Source: Methanomicrobiales archaeon
Lineage (GTDB): Archaea > Halobacteriota > Methanomicrobia > Methanomicrobiales > Methanospirillaceae
Reading direction: 5' to 3'
Length of the DNA stretch: 56,356 nucleotides
Assembly: GCA_012729535.1 (NCBI GenBank)
Contig: JAAYCY010000016.1
Location: 1-56,356, forward strand
Shown here: piece by piece, positions 37,016 to 46,623 of the stretch
Numbering within the stretch: position 1 is the stretch's first letter
Layout: each line of letters begins with the position of its first letter
The notes under the pieces: generated by a model
Seen by the model: the letters and a program-made list of their open reading frames with translations, nothing else
Told to the model about the DNA's origin: nothing
Database searches by the model: none
Position numbers and translations under genes: made by a program

Positions 37016-39697
37016 ATGAGTGATCCTAAAGCCCTGAAAGAGGACAGGGAAAAGGAAGTGAAAGGTAAACCTGGTAGAATTACTCCAGCGATGCAGCAGT
37101 TCTACGATGCCAAACGGCAGTATCCTGATTGTGTAATTTTTTTCCGGATGGGTGATTTCTATGAGACATTTTGCGAAGATGCACAGATCTGTGCAAGGGT
37201 TCTTGACATTACCCTGACTACCCGGGGACGGATGCCTGACGGCCAGGATATCCCACTCGCCGGGGTTCCATACCATGCAGTTGATACATACCTTTCCCGG
37301 ATGATTACCAGGGGATACAAGGTTGCTATCTGTGAACAGGTTGAGGATCCTAAAAAAGCGAAAGGGATTGTGAAGCGTGCTGTTGTCAGGGTCGTTACTC
37401 CTGGCACGGTCATAGATGCTGCACTCCTTTCAACCGAGCAGGCAAGGTACCTGATGGCTGTATTTATAGATCCAAAAAAAAGGCGTGTTGGACTTTCTTT
37501 TATTGATATTTCCACCGGTGATTTTCTGTTTACTGAGATTGCATCCCCGGATATGCATGATATAATCCGATCAGAGGCTGCCAGATACGCTCCCACTGAA
37601 TGCATCATCCCTGCAGGTTCAGGTGAAGACCTGGCACGGTTCATACACCAGTTTGTTCCACTGGTTTCATTCCAGGACTCTTCAATATTTACCCGGACAT
37701 CTGCTGAAGAACTTCTTTGCAGGCAGTTCAATATTGCTGAGTCAGATGATCTCACCTGCTTTGGATATCCTGCCGGGACTATCGCAGCAGGTGCTGCACT
37801 TGCATATGCCCAGAAGACACAATTTGATTCATTATCTCATATCAGGTCACTGAATAGGTCAGATACCTCATCTCACCTCGTTTTAGATGCGGTAACGCTC
37901 AGAAACCTTGAGGTTCTGCAAAATATCAGGGACAGGACTGAGGAGGGTACCCTGGTTGCAACCATTGATATGACGCTTACCCCGATGGGTCGGCGGCTTC
38001 TTCGAAAGAGGATTGCTGCCCCTCTTTTATTTCCTGATGATATTAACCGGAGACTCGATGCGGTTTCATATTTCATTGACCGGTCCGGTAAACGAACCGA
38101 AATCAGGAGTCACATTCAAAGGTTCCCTGATTTGGAAAGAATTGCCGGGAGAATTAGTTATGGTAATGCAAGTCCCCGCGACCTGGTTACCCTGATATCT
38201 GCAATAGAATCCGTTGAGAACCTGAAAAAACTCCTGGCAGGCGAGAACGATCTTCCAGAGGAGATTTCTGTTGCATTATCAGGAATCAGGGATGTAACCG
38301 GGCTGACCGATCTGATTAGAAGAGCTATTGTAGAAGACCCCCCGGTTCTTGTAAGAAAAGGAGGGGTTATCAGGGATGGATATCATGAAGAACTTGACCG
38401 GCTCCGCATGATATCCCGGAATGGGAAACAATGGATTGTGGACCTGGAACAAAAGGAGAAGGAACGAACCGGGATAAAATCTTTAAAAATAAAATACAAC
38501 GCGGTTTTTGGATATTATATTGAAATTACCCGGGCAAACCTTGCAAGTGTTCCACCAGATTATGAACGGAGGCAGACGACAGCAAATGGCGAGAGGTATA
38601 CGGTTCCTGCACTCAGGGAGATGGAGTCCCAGATAGCGACTGCCGATGAACGGCTGCTTGGGCTTGAAGAAGAGATATTCCGTGATATTCTTGAGCATGC
38701 AGGGAGGGAGATTGCTACACTCCAGGATATCGCACAGGCCATTGGAAAGATTGATCTGTATGCCGGACTTGCTGAAATAGCACTCAAATATCAGTATGTG
38801 AGGCCTGAGCTCGTTGATGAACCAAATCTTCTCATCAGGGAAGGCAGGCACCCGGTAGTGGAGAGTAGTCTTAGAGGGGGCTTTGTGCCCAATGATGCAG
38901 AGCTCTCTGCAGGTTCTGACCAGATTCTTATCATTACCGGTGCAAACATGGCAGGAAAGTCGACCTACATGCGGAGTGTAGCGCTTACAGTCATTCTTGC
39001 CCAGACAGGGAGTTTTGTCCCGGCTGCCTATGCAAAAGTAGGCGTCGCTGACCGGATATTTACCCGTGTCGGGGCATTTGATGACCTTGCATCAGGGCAG
39101 AGTACTTTCATGGTTGAGATGATGGAGCTTGCCACTATCTTAAACCATGCCACAGATAAGAGCCTTGTAATTCTAGATGAAATCGGTCGGGGCACCAGTA
39201 CTCTTGATGGATATTGTATTGCTAAGGCAGTTCTCGAACATCTCCACGGAAGAAGATCAAAAGGTCCGAGATGTCTTTTTGCAACGCATTTCCACGAGAT
39301 AGTCGGAATAGAGGCAGATCTAAAGCGGGTCCGGAATTGTCATTTTGCGGTGAAAGAGACCGATAAGGATGTAATTTTCCTTCGAAAACTGGTCCCCGGA
39401 GCAACTGATCGCAGTTATGGTATTCATGTGGCCCAGCTTGCAGGCGTTCCAGTATCAGTGGTTGAACGGTCTGAAGAACTGATGAAACGGATAATTAGTG
39501 GTGAAGATCTCATGGGGGGCGGAGTCAAGCGGTACACCCAGATGATCCTGCTTGATAGTGGTCTTCAGCCGCAGGAAAGTGCGGGATCTGATCTTCTCCT
39601 TGAAGAGATCCGAAGTATTAATGTGAATGGGATAACCCCGCTTGAGGCGCTTGGAATTCTTTCAAATCTCCAGGAAAAAGCACGAAAAAATGAATGA
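37016..39697 (+). CDS. mutS: DNA mismatch repair protein MutS
   Basis: An 893-residue mismatch-recognition ATPase of the MutS1 type. The mismatch-reading F-x-E motif is in FRMGDFYETF near the N-terminus. The ATPase has TGANMAGKSTYMR, VLDEIGRGTSTLDG and FATHFHEI. Full length, with a C-terminal segment that ends in the MutL start. MutS/MutL are patchily present in archaea and in Methanomicrobia are usually thought to come from bacteria. The mutL ATG overlaps the mutS stop by 8 bp. Confidence 0.96.
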   Translation: MSDPKALKEDREKEVKGKPGRITPAMQQFYDAKRQYPDCVIFFRMGDFYETFCEDAQICARVLDITLTTRGRMPDGQDIPLAGVPYHAVDTYLSRMITRGYKVAICEQVEDPKKAKGIVKRAVVRVVTPGTVIDAALLSTEQARYLMAVFIDPKKRRVGLSFIDISTGDFLFTEIASPDMHDIIRSEAARYAPTECIIPAGSGEDLARFIHQFVPLVSFQDSSIFTRTSAEELLCRQFNIAESDDLTCFGYPAGTIAAGAALAYAQKTQFDSLSHIRSLNRSDTSSHLVLDAVTLRNLEVLQNIRDRTEEGTLVATIDMTLTPMGRRLLRKRIAAPLLFPDDINRRLDAVSYFIDRSGKRTEIRSHIQRFPDLERIAGRISYGNASPRDLVTLISAIESVENLKKLLAGENDLPEEISVALSGIRDVTGLTDLIRRAIVEDPPVLVRKGGVIRDGYHEELDRLRMISRNGKQWIVDLEQKEKERTGIKSLKIKYNAVFGYYIEITRANLASVPPDYERRQTTANGERYTVPALREMESQIATADERLLGLEEEIFRDILEHAGREIATLQDIAQAIGKIDLYAGLAEIALKYQYVRPELVDEPNLLIREGRHPVVESSLRGGFVPNDAELSAGSDQILIITGANMAGKSTYMRSVALTVILAQTGSFVPAAYAKVGVADRIFTRVGAFDDLASGQSTFMVEMMELATILNHATDKSLVILDEIGRGTSTLDGYCIAKAVLEHLHGRRSKGPRCLFATHFHEIVGIEADLKRVRNCHFAVKETDKDVIFLRKLVPGATDRSYGIHVAQLAGVPVSVVERSEELMKRIISGEDLMGGGVKRYTQMILLDSGLQPQESAGSDLLLEEIRSINVNGITPLEALGILSNLQEKARKNE

Positions 39698-41486
39698 AAC
39701 TGCTCATATCCAGGTTCTTGATGAATCAACCATCCACCTCATAGCGGCAGGTGAGGTTGTTGACCGGCCCGTTTCGATTGTAAAGGAGCTGGTTGAGAAT
39801 GCAATCGACGCCTCAGCCACGAGAATCACCATTGAAGTAACAACAGCCAGGGTAACTATCACCCGGATCAGGATCTCCGATGACGGGATTGGCATTCCTT
39901 CTGATCAGGTTACTATAGCCTTTCTTCCTCATGCCACGAGCAAAATCAGAACCGGTGATGACCTCCTGACATGCCGGACGCTGGGGTTTCGGGGTGAAGC
40001 CCTCGCAAGCATTGCAGCCGTCTCTTACGTTACTATTGTTTCTAAAACCAGGAGTTCTGATTTTGCAACCCGGTTTCGGATCACTGGTGGAGAAGTTGTT
40101 GAACATACCGATATTGGTGCACCTGATGGAACCTCGATTACGGTTGAAGAAATATTTTTTAATACTCCGGCACGACGCAAGTTCCTGAAAAGTCTCCATA
40201 CAGAAATCGCACATATCACCTCTCTTCTGGAATCTTTTTCCTGTCTGTATCCGGATATTACCTTCAGGTACCTGGTCAATGGCCAGGAGAAATTTTCTAC
40301 CCATGGAGGTTCTGCCCTCTTAGATATTTTCAGGGCACTGTATCCAGCTGATGCCCGGATGATGATCCCGGTATCCGGAGAGGATGGAGAAATTACAGTG
40401 ACCGGACTTATTTCCCTACCGGGTCTGGTAAAACAGAATCGTCAAAGGTTTCTGATTGCAGTAAATGGCAGGCTTGTTCAGGCTCCAACGGTAATATCTG
40501 CTGTAAAACGGGCCTATGGCACATTGATACCCGGCAATGTCTGGCCGGTTGCGGTCCTGATGCTTGAAATTCCTCCATCAGAAGTTGATGCAAATATCCA
40601 TCCAACCAAGCGTGAGGTCAGATTCTCTGCAGAACGAAAGATCCTTGATCTGCTTGTCCAGACGGTCAGAAGGGCACTTGACGATGCAGATCTCCTTGAC
40701 CTCCCAGCCGGGCCGGATGAAGATACCCAGATATCTTTCAATGATATTCCTTCTCCGTCGCCAGTTCTTGTCCGGTATGGAGCTATTGCCGCAGCTCCTG
40801 CTGCACGACAGGTATGTGAAGCAACCCTTGCCGGGTACCGGACCACATCACGCCAGCTCCTGCAGACAAGGTTACAGGAGAGTGCAGATGAGGGTCCGGG
40901 CAGGGACGAGCGGTTTCCTGAACTCTTCTGGATTGGGCAGGTTGGCGGGACCTATATTATTGCAGGTGATAAGACCGGGGCACTATTTCTCATTGATCAA
41001 CATGCAGCCCATGAACGGGTCAGGTATGATCAGTTAAAACAGCGGGAATCTGTGCATCTTAAGACCCAGGAACTGATTGCCCCGGTTGTATTAACCCTGA
41101 GTCCTTCAGAGGCCGGATTTATCCCGTCTGTTCTTCCGGTTCTCACCGATGAAGGATTTATTATTGAGCCCTTTGGTCAGGATACCTGGTGTGTGCGGGG
41201 TGTTCCGGTGGTTCTTGGAAGGTATGAGGATCCTGAAACGGTCAGGGAGATAATTGGATCGATCCTTTCAGAGGATGAGGGGCCGGCCAGGTTAAAAGAA
41301 CAGGTTCTCCGGCTGGTTGCATGCAGAAGTGCTGTTAAGGCAGGAGCAATGCTCACCCCGGAACAGGGGATGGATATAATCACCCAGTTGTCACAGACAG
41401 AAGATCCCTGGACCTGTCCGCATGGCCGGCCAACGATAATCTCGTTCTCATGCCAGGAACTAGGAAAAATGTTTAAGAGGGTATAA
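39690..41486 (+). CDS. mutL: DNA mismatch repair protein MutL (endonuclease type)
   Basis: A 598-residue GHKL ATPase that links MutS to strand cleavage. N-terminal motifs: ELVENAIDASAT, ISDDGIGIP, LGFRGEALASIAAV and FFNTPARRKFL. C-terminal metal motifs of nicking MutL proteins are present: DQHAAHERVRYD (the last position Asp where Glu is usual), ACRSAVKAG, CPHGRP and a final FKR. So it should nick DNA itself, in keeping with no MutH here. The start is ATG 39690, overlapping mutS; an upstream frame to 39642 lies inside mutS. Confidence 0.95.
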   Translation: MNETAHIQVLDESTIHLIAAGEVVDRPVSIVKELVENAIDASATRITIEVTTARVTITRIRISDDGIGIPSDQVTIAFLPHATSKIRTGDDLLTCRTLGFRGEALASIAAVSYVTIVSKTRSSDFATRFRITGGEVVEHTDIGAPDGTSITVEEIFFNTPARRKFLKSLHTEIAHITSLLESFSCLYPDITFRYLVNGQEKFSTHGGSALLDIFRALYPADARMMIPVSGEDGEITVTGLISLPGLVKQNRQRFLIAVNGRLVQAPTVISAVKRAYGTLIPGNVWPVAVLMLEIPPSEVDANIHPTKREVRFSAERKILDLLVQTVRRALDDADLLDLPAGPDEDTQISFNDIPSPSPVLVRYGAIAAAPAARQVCEATLAGYRTTSRQLLQTRLQESADEGPGRDERFPELFWIGQVGGTYIIAGDKTGALFLIDQHAAHERVRYDQLKQRESVHLKTQELIAPVVLTLSPSEAGFIPSVLPVLTDEGFIIEPFGQDTWCVRGVPVVLGRYEDPETVREIIGSILSEDEGPARLKEQVLRLVACRSAVKAGAMLTPEQGMDIITQLSQTEDPWTCPHGRPTIISFSCQELGKMFKRV

Positions 41487-41490
41487 TTGG

Positions 41491-42837
41491 ATGATCCATG
41501 CTGAACGCATTACTTCATTCAATAATCAGGAACCGAAGGGTTCGTACATTCTTTACTGGATGCAATCAGCGGTCAGGACCCGGTATAACCATGCCCTTGA
41601 ATATGCAATTGAAAAATCGAATGAACTAAAAAAAACTCTCATTGTTGTTTTCTGCCTTGCCCACTCCTATCCTGATACAGTACCGGCCCATTACCGGTTT
41701 TTATGGGAAGGTCTTCAGGACGTGAACCGTTCTCTTACTGGGCGGGGTATCGGATTTCAGATCCTGTCCGGGAGTCCGGGTGATATCATTCCCCGGATTG
41801 CTGACGATGCCTGTATGATTGTAACGGATCAGGGCTGGACACAGCTTCAGCGGGAATGGAGGCAGCAGGTTATTGATACCGTTCACTGTAAGGTTGCGGT
41901 TGTCGAGACCAACCTTATCGTGCCGGTTCATGTTGCTTCACCAAAAGAAGAATGGTCGGCAGGAACATTCAGACCAAAAATTACCCGGCAATTGTCCACC
42001 TTTCTGCACACCCTCACTCCCCGGAATGTGCAGGTTGAATCCACGGACTACCCACTATTCACTGGGGTCCGGGTCGCAGCAGAGTATCAGTTCACACCAG
42101 AATCTACGACCGGGGATACATTTTCTCACTTTCTCCCTGGGGGAGAGACCGCTGCAGAGCATTATCTCTCTGCATTCCTCTCCGGGACTATCGACCGGTA
42201 CGAGGCAACCCATCATGATCCGACCGCCCGTGCGACATCATATTTGAGCTCATACCTTCATTTCGGCCATATTTCTCCGCTTGCTATCGCTCTCCGGGTG
42301 ATGGAACATCCCGGGCCAGGAACGAATGCATTCCTGGAACAACTGATCGTTCGAAGGGAGTTATCACATAACTTTGTCTGGTATAATGCCCGGTATGATC
42401 ACTATGAGGGACTTCCGGAATGGACGAGGAAGACCCTTGAAAAACACCGGACTGATCCTCGGGAATATTCATACACGCTGGAAGATTTTGAAAAGTGCAG
42501 GACGCATGATACAGCATGGAATACTATGCAACTTTCGATGATTCGGACCGGGTACCTGCATGGGTATCTCCGCATGTATTGGGGGAAAAAGATCCTTGAA
42601 TGGACCGAATCACCGGAGGAAGGGTACCGGATCGCGCTGTCTCTCAATAATCGGTATGAACTGGACGGGCGTGACCCGAACGGGTTCTGCGGGGTTGCCT
42701 GGTGCTTTGGCAAACATGACCGGCCATGGAAGGAGCGACCAATTTTCGGAACCATCCGGTACATGAATGAGGCAGGGCTCAGGCGGAAGTTCAGGCTGGA
42801 CGGCTGGATTGATCGGACGCTTGAGTTGTATTCCTGA
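41491..42837 (+). CDS. Class II deoxyribodipyrimidine (CPD) photolyase
   Basis: A 448-residue FAD photolyase that splits cyclobutane pyrimidine dimers with light. YWMQSAVRTRYNHALEYA, TFRPKI, YLSSYLHFGHISPLA, FLEQLIVRRELSHNFVWYN and the late RYELDGRDPNGFCGVAWCFG with HDRPWKERPIFGTIRYM are typical of class II. It starts 4 bp after mutL and is surely in the same operon. A light-dependent enzyme in a strict anaerobe points to occasional surface exposure. Confidence 0.92.
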   Translation: MIHAERITSFNNQEPKGSYILYWMQSAVRTRYNHALEYAIEKSNELKKTLIVVFCLAHSYPDTVPAHYRFLWEGLQDVNRSLTGRGIGFQILSGSPGDIIPRIADDACMIVTDQGWTQLQREWRQQVIDTVHCKVAVVETNLIVPVHVASPKEEWSAGTFRPKITRQLSTFLHTLTPRNVQVESTDYPLFTGVRVAAEYQFTPESTTGDTFSHFLPGGETAAEHYLSAFLSGTIDRYEATHHDPTARATSYLSSYLHFGHISPLAIALRVMEHPGPGTNAFLEQLIVRRELSHNFVWYNARYDHYEGLPEWTRKTLEKHRTDPREYSYTLEDFEKCRTHDTAWNTMQLSMIRTGYLHGYLRMYWGKKILEWTESPEEGYRIALSLNNRYELDGRDPNGFCGVAWCFGKHDRPWKERPIFGTIRYMNEAGLRRKFRLDGWIDRTLELYS

Positions 42838-42853
42838 TCGTACTGTCGGTAAA

Positions 42854-43768
42854 TCACTCAAGACCTCTGATAAGGCCACATTCTTGTGCAATTCTGATTG
42901 CCCTGGTTACTTCATCCTCTGATACCCGGCGGAGGAGATCAGAATACTCGTCAGGGCAGGTTCTTCTGATATCACCTGCCGGTCGGTACTGATCCATGAT
43001 ATTAACCCAGGTATGTGGGGATATATTTTCGGCAATGAACCGGATAATTAGCTCTGACTCATCACCCCTTCCAGGAAGGAGAAGATGCCGGATGAGAAGC
43101 CCGTGTATTGCAATGCCATTCTCAAGGGTAAGGTCACCTACCTGGCGATGCATCTCACAAAGAGCCTCCTTACAAATCCGGGGGTAATCAGGTGTATGCG
43201 CCAGTATCCTGCCCGTCTCTTCGTCTGCAAATTTGAAATCAGGCATGTAGATGTCGATGATTCCTTCAAGAAGCCGGAGTGTATCAGGATCATCATATCC
43301 CCCCGTGTTATATACAATCGGGATTTCAAGGCCGGCATCCATTGCGATCAGGAGTGCTTCGAGGATAGCAGGGAGCTGATGGGTAGGGGTAACCAGGTTA
43401 ATGTTATGGCATCCCTTGTCCTGGAGTTTAAGAAAAACCTCTGCAAGGGCCTCTTCGGTCAGGCGATATCCTGTCTGATCATGGCTGATTTCATAGTTCT
43501 GGCAAAATTTGCATCCCATGGTGCATCCGGTGAAAAAAACCGTCCCTGATCCCCTGGTCCCTGATATTGGCCGCTCCTCACCTAAATGGGGGCCAAATGA
43601 TGCAACATGAGGATGCAAACCGGTCCTGCAATATCCATACTCCCCATCGGTGCGTAATGCCCTGCAATGGCGGGGACAGAGTATGCAGGGTGAAGAACGT
43701 TCACGTATTGCGTGAATTCGGGAAATGAACATGTCACGGGAGATGGTAAGGTATCCTGGGCTGGTCAT
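42854..43768 (-). CDS. Radical SAM protein, PflX/COG1313-like
   Basis: A 304-residue radical SAM enzyme. The cluster motif is FTGCTMGCKFCQNYEIS (C-x3-C-x2-C). An N-terminal cysteine set (CILCPRHC and GYCRTG) precedes it, as in PflA-like activating enzymes without a ferredoxin insert. The group (COG1313) is widespread in methanogens but its substrate is unknown. ATG 43768 and ATG 43732 are both possible; no Shine-Dalgarno decides. It converges on the photolyase gene and diverges from mutY. Its presumed leader contains a long hairpin (43802-43867). Confidence 0.85.
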   Translation of the reverse strand: MTSPGYLTISRDMFISRIHAIRERSSPCILCPRHCRALRTDGEYGYCRTGLHPHVASFGPHLGEERPISGTRGSGTVFFTGCTMGCKFCQNYEISHDQTGYRLTEEALAEVFLKLQDKGCHNINLVTPTHQLPAILEALLIAMDAGLEIPIVYNTGGYDDPDTLRLLEGIIDIYMPDFKFADEETGRILAHTPDYPRICKEALCEMHRQVGDLTLENGIAIHGLLIRHLLLPGRGDESELIIRFIAENISPHTWVNIMDQYRPAGDIRRTCPDEYSDLLRRVSEDEVTRAIRIAQECGLIRGLE

Positions 43769-44153
43769 CTGTCAGGGGAATAGTCATCATGGCAGGAGAA
43801 AATATGTGAGGAAGAATCCAGGACGGATTTCGGAGACCTGGTCCAATCTTCCTTAACTCTCACATATGACTCATACGTGATAATTTATGTATCTCAAAAG
43901 AGTTGAAATGGATAGGATTTATGGATTGATGGTTCAATCTGTGTCACCAAATTGAATCTCTTGTTGCCGATGAGAGAACCACCATAAATTGTTTCTATTT
44001 TTAAATCCCAATTCTTGGACAATGCAGAATAGAAAGTAATAGGCAGAGTCATCGAATTTTATTGGTTCAGATTATACTGAATTTGCCAACAATTTTAGAT
44101 GTCCTGAACCCCTAGGATATACCTGATTTTTGGGATACTGGCTGACTGGTTAT
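43769..44153. other. Divergent intergenic region with long hairpin
   Basis: No complete gene. It holds the hairpin described separately and, on the minus strand, an open stretch 43934-44071 with protein-like sequence (DDSAYYFLFCIVQELGF) but no start codon, probably a gene scrap. The rest is AT-rich and would carry the promoters of the radical SAM gene and mutY. Confidence 0.4.
43802..43867 (-). promoter_or_regulatory. Long hairpin in the leader of the radical SAM gene
   Basis: A 66-base imperfect palindrome with three stacked stems: ATATGTGAG/CTCACATAT, GGAAGA/TCTTCC and CCAGG/CCTGG. A TATA-like ACATAAATT on the minus strand near 43882-43890 would place transcription start at about 43861, so the hairpin would be the first part of a leader of about 95 nt. 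No known riboswitch class is recognised. Confidence 0.5.
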
Positions 44154-44987
44154 ATGGACGAATTTTACAACGCTGATGATCCTGCATCAATACACCGGTT
44201 CAATGCAATGCTTTCAGAGTATTATCTGAATAACCAACGACCGATGCCATGGCGGGAGTATATCACACCATACCGGGTGGTGGTGTCTGAGATCATGCTT
44301 CAACAGACACAGGTATCCCGGGTGATTGATAAATTCCCCCGGTTTATCCAGACTTTTCCTGATTTTCATGCGCTTTCCTGTACATCCCTTGAAGATGTCA
44401 TGAGGGCCTGGCAGGGTCTTGGGTATAACCGCCGGGCTAAATATCTTCGGGAGATTTCCGGGGTAATTGTGGAGCAATGGAATGGAATTGTGCCGGACGA
44501 TCCTGACATTTTAAAAACCTTTCCTGGTATCGGGGCTGCTACCGCTGGTTCTATTACAGCCTTTGCATACAACCGTCCGATTGTTTTCATTGAAACTAAT
44601 ATTAGACGGGTATTTATTCACCATTTTTTTCGTGACCGTGTGGGGGTACCTGACAAGGAAATTATTCCGGTTGTTAGCCGTGCCCTTAATGGGCATACCC
44701 CCCGGGAGTGGTATTACAGCCTGATGGATTATGGAACATTTCTTGCCGGGCGGGTAGTAAATCCAAATCGGCGGAGCAGGCATTATGTGGTCCAATCCCC
44801 CTTTCCTGGTTCAGACCGCGAGATGCGGGGACAGATCATAAAATACCTGCTAGAGCACGGACCGATAAGATATCAATACCTTATTGAAAAAATTGGAGAT
44901 CAGGAATCAAGAACAAGGACAATTCTGTCCCAAATGATTACTGAAGGATTGATTATACAAGATCACACAATCATCCGGTTCCCTTGA
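44154..44987 (+). CDS. MutY-like adenine DNA glycosylase without Fe-S cluster
   Basis: A 277-residue helix-hairpin-helix glycosylase that should remove adenine opposite 8-oxoguanine. MPWREYITPYRVVVSEIMLQQTQ contains the catalytic Glu46; the hairpin is LKTFPGIGAATAGSI. The position of the catalytic Asp is Glu147 (FIETNIRRV). The four cysteines of the usual C-x6-C-x2-C-x5-C cluster are absent: region 202-220 has none and the protein has one Cys in all (Cys76). The NUDIX-like 8-oxoG domain is also missing; instead residues 225-277 look like a winged helix. ATG 44154 is used rather than the TTG at 44130. It belongs to the repair island with mutS, mutL and the photolyase gene. Confidence 0.85.
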   Translation: MDEFYNADDPASIHRFNAMLSEYYLNNQRPMPWREYITPYRVVVSEIMLQQTQVSRVIDKFPRFIQTFPDFHALSCTSLEDVMRAWQGLGYNRRAKYLREISGVIVEQWNGIVPDDPDILKTFPGIGAATAGSITAFAYNRPIVFIETNIRRVFIHHFFRDRVGVPDKEIIPVVSRALNGHTPREWYYSLMDYGTFLAGRVVNPNRRSRHYVVQSPFPGSDREMRGQIIKYLLEHGPIRYQYLIEKIGDQESRTRTILSQMITEGLIIQDHTIIRFP

Positions 44988-45037
44988 GTATAACCGCGTT
45001 CCCCTGGTACCGGTAGTGCATGCCTAAACATAAATCT

Positions 45038-45063
45038 GGCATGGTTTTTTTGAAAAAAATGCC
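45038..45063. terminator. Hairpin between mutY and the transposase-like gene
   Basis: GGCA and TGCC arms enclose a T7/A7 stem with a small bulge. It lies between the ends of two convergent genes and could end transcription from both sides. Confidence 0.45.
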
Positions 45064-45093
45064 TAATTAGAATTGAAAAAAATGAGATTCCTT

Positions 45094-46623
45094 TTAAAAA
45101 TCAACATCCCATTTGAGTGCATCAAGGATTTCTTTTTGTCGTGATGCAAGCCCGGTTGCTATAACCCTGTCATTTCCAAGGCCAATAAGTCGTATCTTCA
45201 TTAATTCAAGTAGAATTTTTTCAGGTGTATATATAGAGAGAAGGCCTGACCTGACATATTGCTCATTGACCCATCGTTCAACAACATGGGCGATGAATGC
45301 AATAAGAAATGCTCCGTTCTCCATGATGTCGCTGTCAACCGAGAGGGGGAAGATTTGGAAATTTTTTAGAAAGGTGGTGAGAAATTGTTCTGCTTCTGCA
45401 CGTTCCTCAATCCATTCCAGGCAGGTGTCCCACTGGTATTCCGGATCTCCGGTGACTATCACGGAGATACCACTGTTTTTCAGGTATTTACCCAGCGTTT
45501 TTCTTTTCACATCTATAACCATGCGATTCTCTTCTACCTTCCACTGAAAAAAGGGAGCATACATACCTGCGACATCAGCAAGTGCCTCTGCCGGATTGAC
45601 CCATCGATATACCGGTTTATCATTGAGATTTTCTAAAATATTCTCTATATCTTCGGCATAACGTCCCCTGATCTCTTCTTCCTGCCTGGGGCTGTATATA
45701 ATATAAGCTTTCAGGTGCACCGTCTCAAGAGTGATGTTCGCGGGGATTACAAACAATGTTTCACCACGGAATATTTTCAGGTTTTTCGGGTGCATGAGCT
45801 CAGAACGTAATTGTTTTATCTCATTTTTAATCAGCTCATGTTCAGGGTCAAGTGGGAAGATCATGGGTATTTCACCATATATCGCTCCATACAAATTCAT
45901 GGAGGATTCAAATTTTTTCCCGGATACAATCACACTTTTTTTCCCTGAAAAAAGGCTCATTCCTGCGCTTATTGCTTTAACAAGGTCTGATGTTATCAGG
46001 TATTGGGCTGATGAGAGGTACCCGACCGGAAAGTTGTCTGTGTTGTCATAAAAGAGAGCAAGCGATTCAGTTCCATGGTGATTGACTCCCTTATTCCATG
46101 ATGGTTGGTGAGATGTCGAAATTTCAATATTTAATGCCCGCAAATTTCCGCTATCAGGGATTTGGGAAAGTGATCTGCAGATTGCAAGGTGAATAGATCC
46201 TTCTCCGAGTTTTTTCAAAAGACGGGTAATGCTCTGAGTATTGATCTTAAGGCCGGAATACACTCGTGGAAGAACCGTGCTCTCATACCAGGAAGATGGC
46301 GAATGCAAAGCATCAGGGTGATGAATTCCAGCAAACATGAGTGCCAGGAATAATCGCACTTCATGGTCGGTCAGGTGTTCGCTAAGAATTTCCTGGATTC
46401 GGAGGTTTTTCACCGCCTGAAGGTAGGGAATAAATTCTCCATATGCATAAGCACGTTCAGGAGTTTTTGCCTTTTCCCTGACCCTTACTGGTTGTCCGTC
46501 AACATTTTTTCCAAGATATCTGGATTTCTGCCTGGTTCTTCGTGATTCTTTATCGTAATAATAGGTGATCTCATACAGGTATTCATGCCCGTTTATCTTT
46601 TTAATCCGGGTAGTAGTTTTCAC
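45094..46623 (-). CDS. IS1634-like transposase, probably catalytically inactive
   Basis: A 509-residue protein with the layout of IS1634-group DDE transposases: an N-terminal segment (RQKSRYLGKN, KTPERAYAYGE), the RNase H-like core, and a C-terminal ERWVNEQYVRSGL region matching the R-x-x-I-E-x-x-F end of the family. At the first catalytic position the expected D-x-T/S is replaced by LNIEISTSH (about 164-172). At the second, the expected V-A-D-x-G is VIVSGKKF (231-238). Two catalytic aspartates therefore seem lost though the frame is intact. Start is GTG 46623, with ordinary spacing but no Shine-Dalgarno. No convincing terminal repeats or target duplication are found. It may be a fossil or a domesticated transposase. 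Confidence 0.7.
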   Translation of the reverse strand: MKTTTRIKKINGHEYLYEITYYYDKESRRTRQKSRYLGKNVDGQPVRVREKAKTPERAYAYGEFIPYLQAVKNLRIQEILSEHLTDHEVRLFLALMFAGIHHPDALHSPSSWYESTVLPRVYSGLKINTQSITRLLKKLGEGSIHLAICRSLSQIPDSGNLRALNIEISTSHQPSWNKGVNHHGTESLALFYDNTDNFPVGYLSSAQYLITSDLVKAISAGMSLFSGKKSVIVSGKKFESSMNLYGAIYGEIPMIFPLDPEHELIKNEIKQLRSELMHPKNLKIFRGETLFVIPANITLETVHLKAYIIYSPRQEEEIRGRYAEDIENILENLNDKPVYRWVNPAEALADVAGMYAPFFQWKVEENRMVIDVKRKTLGKYLKNSGISVIVTGDPEYQWDTCLEWIEERAEAEQFLTTFLKNFQIFPLSVDSDIMENGAFLIAFIAHVVERWVNEQYVRSGLLSIYTPEKILLELMKIRLIGLGNDRVIATGLASRQKEILDALKWDVDF

